From positions 1 through 5,584 of the forward strand of contig JAIDMU010000093.1 in assembly GCA_029050415.1 (NCBI GenBank): a stretch of 5,584 nt of DNA, read 5' to 3'. Each line of letters begins with the position of its first letter. Positions within the stretch are counted from its first letter, which is position 1. The position numbers and the translations under genes were made by a program. Source of the DNA: Malacoplasma sp. (lineage in GTDB: Bacteria; Bacillota_I; Bacilli_A; Mycoplasmatales; Mycoplasmoidaceae). Of the stretch, positions 1 through 5,584 are shown piece after piece. Below the pieces are notes generated by a model. It saw only the letters and a list, made by a program, of their open reading frames with translations. It did not search any database and was not told the origin of the DNA.

Positions 1-66
1 CCAGCAGATGACGGCATAAGAGCTTGCATCTTGTCTCGTTGTCTCGGAGATGTGTATTAGAGACAT
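1..66 (+). other. Illumina Nextera i7 adapter left at contig end (non-genomic)
   Basis: The 66 bases align without gaps to the Nextera i7 oligo as I know it. Positions 1-24 match the P7 flow-cell sequence at 20 of 24 bases. Positions 25-32 (tgcatctt) fill the 8-base index slot. Positions 33-47 match the read-2 primer part at 13 of 15. Positions 48-66 match the 19-bp Tn5 mosaic end at 17 of 19. The part lengths 24+8+15+19 add up exactly to 66. The eight mismatches are all substitutions, as in low-quality Illumina bases. This is synthetic library sequence that survived trimming, not a mobile element, and nothing in it should be annotated biologically. Confidence 0.96.
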
Positions 67-1199
67 GAATAATCATAAAGGTTATATCCCATTAATGAAT
101 ATAGTTTTCTTTCAATTGGAAAGTAGTCACAATTTTTTATAGGGCTTTTATCATTTATTGAAGGTTCAAAAATTGGAACGCTTTCATCAGTTAGTTTTCT
201 TTTGTGCTTTTCAAGTTCAGTTATAACTATTCTAAATTCTTCATTAATTTTTTTAACTATTTCATATGCATTTGTATATTTTTTTTTGCTTTGACCACTT
301 GTAGAGCATTCTATATTTGATTGAAGTGTATTGAAATTACTATACATTAAATCTTTAATTTTTAATGCTTCTAAATTTTCTGAATAGGGAATTCCTTTTT
401 TAATTTCATTTTTAATTTTAGTAATTTCATTAACTGAAGTTATCCCTTTTTTTGAAAAATCTGGAAATGAAACAGCTTTAGATAAATTTATGTATGGTGT
501 TGTTTGAAGTGATACTAAATTTTTATTCAAAAAATTGTATTCTATTAAACACAGTTCATAGTCATAAATAAAATCTAAATTTTTTAAATAACCTTGACTT
601 TCAATAACGTTCATTTGAAAAAATAAATCAAGGTAGTGCACAAACTTTGCGGTTGTAGTACCTTTTGTTTCAACTATTTTTATTTGATTTCCTTTTTTAA
701 TTAATGCATCTGGTTTTGTAATTAGGTTTTGATAAATAAATACTGGTTGGAAAATAATTATTGATTCATTTTTTGTAATTAGTTCTTCAGTTTTTTTTGC
801 TTGTTGTTCATTTGTTTTATTTTTGAATTTTTTTTCTAAGTCATAGTGATTTTTTACTTCATTATTTGAATTGATAATGTGCTTTCTAGATTCTTTATCA
901 ATTATGTTTCCTTGAGTTATGTAGATATTATTTTTGTTTTGATCAATAGGATTTGATTCTTTGTATTCTTTATAAAATTCATAACTATCAATTTCTGAAC
1001 CTTCATCAAAACTTTCTTCATCATCCTCATCATAAACATCATCAAAATTAGAGTTATCTAATTTTTTTTTATTTTTATAAAACAAAATATCAGACTCTAA
1101 TTTTGATTCAATTTCTTGAATACTAAAAAACCACAAACCTTTTGGTTTTGTGTAGTAGTCAATAAAATTGTATTTTCCCAAGTATTTGCTTATTTTCAT
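67..1199 (-). CDS. DUF2779-type, PD-(D/E)xK nuclease-like protein, 3'-truncated
   Basis: About 377 genuine residues are present. The last two codons and the TAA at 57-59 lie in the adapter, so the C-terminus is missing. The ATG at 1197-1199 is forced: an in-frame TAA sits at 1209-1211 with no other start between; the RBS is weak. The N-terminus (MKISKYLGKY, then a KPKGLWF motif at about 18-24) resembles the start of DUF2779/Cas4-like proteins, but the cysteine often found near there is absent. Residues 52-78 form a very acidic stretch. A RecB-like nuclease signature follows: G98 in TQGNIID, D164 in KPDAL, E177-T-K179 in VETKG, and Q195 in DLFFQ. These fit metal-binding and catalytic residues of a PD-(D/E)xK fold. 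Family knowledge suggests a DNA- or RNA-processing nuclease of unknown role; the substrate is not known. The downstream half that would confirm DUF2779 is not in the window. The single Trp is UGG and no UGA occurs. Confidence 0.75.
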
Positions 1200-1227
1200 T
1201 TTATTTAATTAATCTTTAATATTTAAT

Positions 1228-1256
1228 TAAATATTATTTTTAATATAAATTGACAA
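1228..1256 (-). promoter_or_regulatory. weak candidate promoter for the DUF2779 gene
   Basis: On the minus strand TTGTCA (1256-1251) is followed 17 bases later by TATTTA (1233-1228), about 29 bases before the ATG. Its -35 box overlaps the -35 box of the divergent ferritin-like gene. The -10 box is a poor match in very AT-rich sequence, so this is only a candidate. Confidence 0.25.
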
Positions 1257-1278
1257 AAATTTATTTTTTTGGTATTCT
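1250..1278 (+). promoter_or_regulatory. sigma-70-type promoter of the ferritin-like gene
   Basis: A perfect -35 box TTGACA (1250-1255) is separated by exactly 17 bases from the -10-like box TATTCT (1273-1278). The predicted start of transcription is near 1285, giving a leader of about 28 bases that contains the ribosome binding site. This is the best promoter match in the window. Confidence 0.7.
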
Positions 1279-1296
1279 CATATATTAAACTTTTTT

Positions 1297-1303
1297 AAGG
1301 AGA
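1297..1303 (+). promoter_or_regulatory. strong ribosome binding site of the ferritin-like gene
   Basis: AAGGAGA lies nine bases before the ATG at 1313. It decides the start: the next in-frame ATG (1346) has no such site, and it would be chosen only if the UGA at 1325-1327 were wrongly read as a stop. Confidence 0.85.
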
Positions 1304-1312
1304 TTAAATATT

Positions 1313-1837
1313 ATGTCTAATATTTGAAATAAAGATGAAAGAATTATGGAATTGGTTGTTAAGCATTATAATGTTGAATTAAAAGCTTCAAATACTTATG
1401 CTCACTTAGCAACTGTTGCTAAAAGTTTAGGCTATGACAATGTTGCAAGTTATCTTATGAATATGGCATCAGATAAATTAAATGCACATTTACCAAGATT
1501 AAGTAGTTATTTAATGCAAGTTGATTATGTTTTAAAAATTAATCAATTAAGTATTCCAGAAAGCTTTGGATTTTTAACTACAATTCAAGATGTTTTAAAT
1601 GCAGCTGTTAAGACTGAACAAAAAGTTAGAGAAAGTGTTGCACAAGTAACTGAAATTGCTTTATCAGCAAAAGATTTTGAAACTTTTGAAAGAATGCAAT
1701 GATTTGTAAAAGATTCAATTGAAGATCTTGAAGAAATTAGTGATTTAGCAACATATGCAAGTGCTGCTAATGTAAATATGATTAACATTGAAAGTATTGC
1801 ACTTTCTAGAATGAATAAAGAAAAAAAAGAATATTAG
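1313..1837 (+). CDS. ferritin-like four-helix protein with incomplete ferroxidase site
   Basis: 174 aa, the usual length of bacterial non-haem ferritin, and probably a cytosolic iron-storage or iron/peroxide-protection protein. UGA at codons 5 and 130 is read as Trp. It aligns well with E. coli FtnA as I recall it: NVELKASNTYAHL (20-32) matches helix A, KTEQKV (100-105) helix C, and AKDFETFERMQWFV (119-132) the TNQDYPTFNFLQWYV block. Of the ferroxidase ligands, E22 (FtnA E17) and E102 (E94) are kept and D138 stands in for E130. Q127 is S135, and the helix-B E-x-x-H pair is not there; the nearest residues are D54 and H59, five apart with a one-residue shift. Storage with slow oxidation, or a structural/DNA-protecting role, are both possible. 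It stands alone with its own promoter and RBS, divergent from the DUF2779 gene and followed by a hairpin. The ferritin-like fold is secure; activity is not. Confidence 0.88.
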
Positions 1838-1852
1838 TAATATAATTAAATC

Positions 1853-1892
1853 CTGTTATTTAATTTAGTTTTATTTTTTATTTAAATAACAG
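1853..1892 (+). terminator. hairpin between ferritin-like gene and tmRNA, possible terminator
   Basis: CTGTTATTTAA (1853-1863) and TTAAATAACAG (1882-1892) are perfect inverted repeats that can form an 11-bp stem with an 18-base T-rich loop. It starts 16 bases after the ferritin-like stop codon. No U-tract follows the stem, so it is not a classical intrinsic terminator. It ends only six bases before the mature 5' end of tmRNA and covers the place where a tmRNA promoter would lie. It may terminate, block read-through, or mark processing of a joint transcript. Confidence 0.5.
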
Positions 1893-1898
1893 ATTTAT

Positions 1899-2303
1899 GG
1901 GGATGTCACGGTTTCGACATGAATTATTAATCTTTAAATGCAGCAGGGTAAGCCCTTTATAGCTGTCGAGGCTAATAAATGCTAAGAAAAATAATAATGA
2001 AGCTATTGATGTAGAATTAAACGATTTTGAAATCAATGCTTTAAGCCAACAAGCTAATTTAGCTTTATACGCTTAATTACAATTGGTAATAAGCTTATAT
2101 CTTTTTCTAGGTAGGTGTAAGTGTTTAATAACTAGATAGCTAATTAGATTCCTATGATAATTAGTGAAAGTTCGTTAGGATTACTTTTAATAATAGATTG
2201 TTCCAATTCTTTAGTTAAAAGGAAATTTAAATTTGGAACTAAGCTGTAGACTTTACTGTATTGTAATTTGTGGAAACGGGTTCGACTCCCGTCATCTCCA
2301 CCA
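1899..2303 (+). ncRNA. ssrA: transfer-messenger RNA (tmRNA), one-piece
   Basis: 405 nt, complete. It rescues stalled ribosomes together with SmpB and tags the unfinished protein for proteolysis. The acceptor stem GGGGATG (1899-1905) pairs with CATCTCC (2293-2299), including the alanine-identity G3-U pair, followed by discriminator A2300 and an encoded CCA (2301-2303). The T arm ACGGG-TTCGACT-CCCGT spans 2276-2292. The conserved GGTTTCGACAT block is at 1910-1920. A long helix 2 can form between 1918-1927 and 2263-2272. In the pseudoknot-1 region CAGC (1941-1944) can pair with GCTG (1962-1965), and AGGG (1945-1948) with CCCT (1953-1956). A helix just after the tag stop pairs 2071-2080 with 2086-2094, with one bulge. 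It lies between the ferritin-like gene and its own terminator. I see no convincing promoter; the 5' end is probably made by RNase P. Confidence 0.97.
1981..2076 (+). other. tmRNA proteolysis-tag reading frame (31 residues)
   Basis: The resume codon is GCU at 1981, preceded by TAAAT, which keeps the important A four bases before it (UAGUC in E. coli). The frame runs to TAA at 2074-2076. The tag begins AKKNNNEAID (after the alanine carried by tmRNA), has VELNDFEINALS in the middle and ends QQANLALYA. Known Mycoplasma and Mesoplasma tags are about 26-27 residues and end in YAFA- or FMFA-like sequences, so this one is longer and diverged, though it keeps an ANQ/QQA-like element and a hydrophobic-Ala end. 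In mollicutes lacking ClpXP the tag is known to be read by Lon. Confidence 0.85.
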
Positions 2304-2320
2304 TTAAAAATTTCACTAAT

Positions 2321-2355
2321 AAATAAAAGAGTAATTTTGCTCTTTTATTTTTTTT
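2321..2355 (+). terminator. intrinsic terminator of ssrA
   Basis: AAATAAAAGAG (2321-2331) and CTCTTTTATTT (2340-2350) form a perfect 11-bp stem with an 8-base loop. The run of eight T begins inside the stem (2348) and continues to 2355. It starts 18 bases after the tmRNA CCA. Confidence 0.93.
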
Positions 2356-2411
2356 ATGTCCAACACTTTAAAGTAAGTTTAAATATTTCAAAATTTTAAA
2401 ATAAAATAAAG

Positions 2412-2440
2412 TTGCATAGAGTCTCATAAGACTTTATGAA
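2412..2440 (+). promoter_or_regulatory. candidate promoter of the MFS transporter gene
   Basis: TTGCAT (2412-2417) and TATGAA (2435-2440) are 17 bases apart and each matches four of six consensus bases. A start near 2447 would give a leader of about 26 bases holding the RBS. An alternative -10 is the TATATA run at about 2447-2452. It lies downstream of the ssrA terminator, so the transporter needs a promoter in this stretch. Confidence 0.5.
2416..2437. promoter_or_regulatory. 22-bp palindrome in the transporter promoter, possible operator
   Basis: Two 9-base arms, ATAGAGTCT (2416-2424) and AGACTTTAT (2429-2437), are inverted repeats with one G:T mismatch around a 4-base centre CATA. The palindrome fills the spacer between the proposed -35 and -10 boxes and has no T-run after it, so it looks more like a dimeric repressor site than a terminator. 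No regulator gene is next to it. Confidence 0.45.
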
Positions 2441-2461
2441 TTTTAATATATATAAAATTTT

Positions 2462-2466
2462 AAGGA
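2462..2466 (+). promoter_or_regulatory. ribosome binding site of the MFS transporter gene
   Basis: AAGGA, within TAAGGAATCT, sits six bases before the ATG at 2473. It supports this start over internal methionines. Confidence 0.75.
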
Positions 2467-2472
2467 ATCTAG

Positions 2473-4224
2473 ATGTCAGTAACTGGTAATCAAAAAGTTG
2501 CAGCTACTGCTAAACAAACCCCAACTACAACTAGCCAAACAACTATTGGTGAACAAGTTGGTAAGCAGACTGCAACTAAAGAGATACCTCAAAAGAAATT
2601 AGTTCTTATGTGAGCTATGATTTTACTTGGGTATTTCTTGTTTGTAGTTCAATGATATTCAATAGGTAACTTTGCAGGTGGGTACAATGCCAATATTGGT
2701 GCTACTACTGCAAATGCTGCTCTTACAGCAATGCCTAATTGAACCATTACTTTAATGCGTGGTATTGGTTCGATTCTTGCGGGTTATTTATTGGCAAAAA
2801 TTGGACATAGATATGCTGTAATAACTGTGTTATCTTTAATGGTTTTATCTTTTCCGTTTTTAATTGTAATAGGATTGGATAATTGACCTAAAGATACTTT
2901 AGTAGCAGGCTCAAGTCCTGAACAATACTATAGTAGTGCAGCTTTTGGTCTGTTCTTATTCTTTAGATTATTTTTAGCAATTGGAGGTACTACTCTAATT
3001 ACTTACACAAACAGTGTAATTGCTAAAATGCCTACAGAAAAAAGACCTACTTTTATGACTATTAACCAATTTGGGTTTAATGGTGGAGCATTCTTTGCAA
3101 ACTTCTTTTTTTGTTTTGGATTAAGTTCTGTGATTAATGCTGATCCTGCTGTATGATTGACAATATTAACTTTATTGCTTGCTCTTATTGCAATTATATT
3201 AGTAGTTTATATTATGTTTGGGATGGAAGTTCTTCCAGCACAAAAAAAACAGAACACAAAATTTCAAAATGATGATGTAACTTTTGGAAAAGTATTTAAA
3301 CAAGGTTATACTTGAAAAATGTCTACAATTTTCATTATTTGATTAATTGCAGTAGTTTTCATTAATAGTGGAACAATGAGAAATGTGATTGAACAATCAC
3401 CTGCAAATCTTCAAACTTTAGTTGAGTGAAACATTGCAAATAATACACCTATAAGTCATACAGTTGTTAATGAAGTAGATAAATATACTTGATCAATAAG
3501 TGCATTAGCAAATTCAACTTTAGGAACAAAAACTTCTGTTGTTGTGGGTTCAGGATATAATTGAGTTTGACCAACATTTATTTGTATGTTTGTTGCAGGT
3601 TTTTTTGTTGGTTTATTATTCATTTCTCCATTCAGTAAAACTATTTATAAAAGAAAATTATTTTTCCACACAATGTTCATTTTAGGATTTGTGTTTGCAG
3701 CAATTTCTTTAATGATAGGTTACTTTGGTGGATATGGTAATGATGCAGCTTTAGCATTCTTCTTTATCTTTATCTTTATTAGTGGAATGTTCTTATGAGC
3801 TGTTCAACCAGTTTTATTGTCTTTATATCAACAAGCACCTCAATCTAACCCTAAATATGCAGGTATTATTGCAGGTTTAATTTGAGGTATTGGTTATGTT
3901 GGATATACTATATTTGAATTAGTATTCTCTTTAATTTCTTCATATGCAGGAAATGCAACTGCATTTAGTACTGCTTTAGGTGAAGCAGCAAAAATAGTAC
4001 AAACAAATCAAGGGGATTTATCTGCTGTACTAGCTAATTACACAGCACCTGTTGGAAATATAGTTACAATTATATTCTTCTTCATTGCTTGTTTATTAGT
4101 ATTTATCCCAATTCAAATGCTTCCTCCAGCTGGTATTAAAGATGCAAATGGAAATTTTGTTCCATTTACTAAAACTTGAAAACCTTGAGAATGAAATTTC
4201 AAAAAACCTGAAGTTCGTTTTTAA
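2473..4224 (+). CDS. 12-helix MFS transporter, substrate unknown
   Basis: 583 aa, a plasma-membrane solute carrier of the major facilitator superfamily. All 16 Trp codons are UGA and none is UGG; read with the standard code the gene shatters into fragments. The Thr/Gln/Lys-rich cytosolic tail (1-42) precedes helix 1 (about 43-64). Helices 2-6 lie near 91-110, 114-134, 155-178, 200-220 and 227-250. After a polar central loop (251-281) come helix 7 (283-298), then helices 8-12 near 367-386, 395-415, 420-445, 463-490 and 526-548. The motif-A-like GSILAGYLLAKIGHRYAV (99-116) joins helices 2 and 3, as in MFS proteins. Odd points are a loop of about 65 residues outside the cell between helices 7 and 8 (299-365) and a Trp-rich C-terminus (TWKPWEWNFKKPEVRF). 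Similar mollicute proteins are often labelled hexose-phosphate transporters; nothing here proves the substrate. It is monocistronic, between two terminators. Confidence 0.88.
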
Positions 4225-4245
4225 TCAAATAAAAATTTTGGAATT

Positions 4246-4282
4246 AAAATAGATAGTAACTGCTATCTATTTTTATTTTTTT
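4246..4282 (+). terminator. intrinsic terminator of the MFS transporter gene
   Basis: AAAATAGATAG (4246-4256) and CTATCTATTTT (4263-4273) form a perfect 11-bp stem with a 6-base loop TAACTG. The T-rich run to 4282 is broken by a single A at 4275. It starts 21 bases after the transporter stop codon. Confidence 0.92.
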
Positions 4283-4295
4283 GTTATAGAAAATA

Positions 4296-4301
4296 TATAA
4301 T
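4296..4301 (+). promoter_or_regulatory. candidate -10 box of the last membrane-protein gene
   Basis: TATAAT at 4296-4301 is a perfect -10 hexamer 31 bases before the ATG at 4333. No good -35 box is visible at the right distance; the T-run of the preceding terminator lies there. It also argues that the in-frame ATG at 4300, which falls inside this box, is not the start. Confidence 0.5.
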
Positions 4302-4332
4302 GAAATTAAATAAATTTAATGAATGAGTTTTT

Positions 4333-5550
4333 ATGGATGATAAAAATAAAAAAACTGATGAAGTTATTTTCAAAATAGGTGATGATAGTGACATAGAAAA
4401 AGCTATAGATCAACTTAATAAAATGAGAAAAAGTTCTAATAGTGATTCTGTAGAGCATAAGAATAAAGACAACAACAATATAACAAAAGCAGAAGCAATT
4501 AATATTATTTTTGAAACTTATAAAAAAACTAATGATCCATTTTTAAAGAAAATATTAATTAAAACAAATTTTGAAAACAGTAATTCTTTTGTTTACAATG
4601 AGAAAAATAATTCAAATAACACTATTTATTTTGAAGATAATATAAAAAGTGATTTAAGAACTTTAAAAGCATTATCTAACATTCATTTTTATATGCTTTT
4701 GATTGGTTATTTAATTGGTATATTTATGTTTGTTTACATAAGTGTTAGTAATTCAAATTCAAATTTAAATTTTTCAAATTTAATAACATTAAATAATGAG
4801 TGACTTTATGTTTTACTTGCAGGTTTTATCTATGGAATTGTTATAGATATTTTTTGCTTTGCTATACTGTCAAATTTAAAAAATTTTAATCCAAAAATTA
4901 AAGATACAAAACTTTTAAGAACATTGTTTATTTTTGGAATATTTACTGGAATTATAGGTATAGTTGCATCAGGTATTTTATCTTTTGATATTTTAAAAGG
5001 AATTGAAACCAGAAGCAGACACTATTTTACAAATGATTTTAAAATTGATAAAAATAGACTTTATGAAAATAATAATTCTTTCAATGTTGATGAAAGTAAA
5101 CTAAATTCTTTAAAAAATTTTATTATTAGTTTTGTTACCATTTCATTTTTTGCACTTTTGGCTTATATTGCCTATATCTTTCTTGGGTATTTTTTACCAA
5201 CTAGTATTAACAATTCAGGTATAGAAAGTTTTAGAAAAACAACTTCAATCATATTTACTATTGAAATGATTTCACTAGCTTGTTTTTTATTATCATTGAT
5301 TTTAGTTTGCTTTATTTTATATAAATCTTATTCTCTTTCTGAACAAACTAACTTTGGATTTAAAATTCCAATTGTTGTTTTTTCTATTACTATTTCCATC
5401 ATTGTTATTCTTACTATTTTTGATTTAATAGGTTTTGATATCTTATTAAATTCTGTTACAAATTTTTTAGCTACTCTATTTTCTTTAGCAGGAAGTTTAG
5501 TAACAATAAGTAAAATTAAAGAAATAAAAAACATTAACAGCAGGTATTAA
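4333..5550 (+). CDS. uncharacterised multi-pass membrane protein
   Basis: 405 aa when the UGA at 4801-4803 is read as Trp157; with the standard code it would appear as two genes. I do not recognise a family. Residues 1-117 are polar, rich in Asn, Lys, Asp and Ser, with a possible helical part (about 18-32 and 51-82) and no signal peptide. Then come about seven hydrophobic helices: 118-138, 157-179, 195-217, 262-288, 304-330, 344-367 and 370-393, with a polar loop at 218-261. The protein ends in a short basic tail. No transporter, protease or kinase motif is evident. The 4333 start is preferred to ATG 4300 (which would add 11 residues, one of them UGA-coded), because 4300 overlaps the likely -10 box; neither has a clear RBS. 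It is probably transcribed alone, after the transporter terminator, and may be a lineage-specific membrane protein. Confidence 0.82.
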
Positions 5551-5584
5551 AAAATATATAAACAAAATTTGATTATTGTTGTTT

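Noticed and set aside
48..66. 19-bp Tn5/IS50-like mosaic end suggesting a transposon terminus
   Set aside because: It is part of a contiguous Nextera adapter with P7, index and primer segments, so it is library sequence, not a natural transposon end.
1585..1788. Minus-strand open frame of 67 codons inside the ferritin-like gene
   Set aside because: It is antisense to a well-supported gene, shows no RBS or family resemblance, and mirrors the codon bias of the plus strand.
1346..1837. Internal ATG as start of the ferritin-like gene
   Set aside because: The strong AAGGAGA site belongs to ATG 1313, and the UGA between them is Trp in this code.
1971..1985. Alternative tmRNA resume codon GCU at 1971
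   Set aside because: It would read Ala-Asn-Lys-Cys and stop at once, whereas GCU 1981 opens a 31-codon frame ending in a plausible hydrophobic-Ala tag.
3586..3798. Separate 70-aa hydrophobic protein
   Set aside because: It is in frame with the transporter and bounded only by UGA codons that are read as Trp; it is helices 8-10 of that protein.
4300..4332. In-frame upstream ATG extending the last membrane protein by 11 residues
   Set aside because: It overlaps a perfect TATAAT box and has no ribosome binding site; the extension remains possible but is less likely.
4801..4926. UGA at 4801 as a frameshift or pseudogene break splitting the last gene in two
   Set aside because: Both halves are in the same frame, the joining segment is a good membrane helix, and UGA is Trp elsewhere in the window.
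5328..5534. Minus-strand open frame of 68 codons at the window end
   Set aside because: It is antisense to the membrane protein, with no RBS or recognisable domain.

Overview
The window is AT-rich DNA from a mollicute that reads UGA as tryptophan (genetic code 4). Three of the four protein genes make sense only under that code: 2 in-frame UGA in the ferritin-like gene, 16 in the transporter (and no UGG) and 1 in the last membrane protein. The gene content (a DUF2779-type nuclease-like protein, a ferritin-like protein, and a UGA-rich 12-helix transporter) suggests the Spiroplasma/Mesoplasma/Entomoplasma side of the class. That placement is an inference from general resemblance, not a search result.

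Layout. Bases 1-66 are not genomic: they align without gaps to an Illumina Nextera i7 adapter (P7, 8-base index, read-2 primer, 19-bp mosaic end) carrying base errors. Genomic sequence starts at about 67, so the window is the raw end of an assembled contig. Bases 67-1199 (minus) hold a DUF2779/PD-(D/E)xK nuclease-like gene whose 3' end is cut off by the adapter; its apparent stop codon is adapter sequence. A divergent AT-rich spacer follows, with a good sigma-70-type promoter for a ferritin-like protein (1313-1837, plus). A hairpin then separates it from a complete one-piece tmRNA gene, ssrA (1899-2303), which encodes a 31-residue tag and ends in a textbook terminator (2321-2355). Next is a promoter with a palindrome in its spacer, then a 583-aa MFS transporter (2473-4224) with its own terminator (4246-4282). 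Last is a 405-aa protein of unknown function with an acidic/polar N-terminal domain and about seven membrane helices (4333-5550). The final 34 bases (5551-5584) show no gene or terminator that I can support.

The genes do not form one operon. Each plus-strand unit is followed by a hairpin or terminator, and most have a promoter-like sequence of their own. They look like independent housekeeping units: iron or stress protein, trans-translation, solute uptake and a membrane protein. I see no CRISPR array, insertion sequence, tRNA, phage or defence cassette. The points most worth a second look are the adapter at the contig end, the long tmRNA tag, the apparently degenerate ferroxidase site and the palindrome in the transporter promoter.
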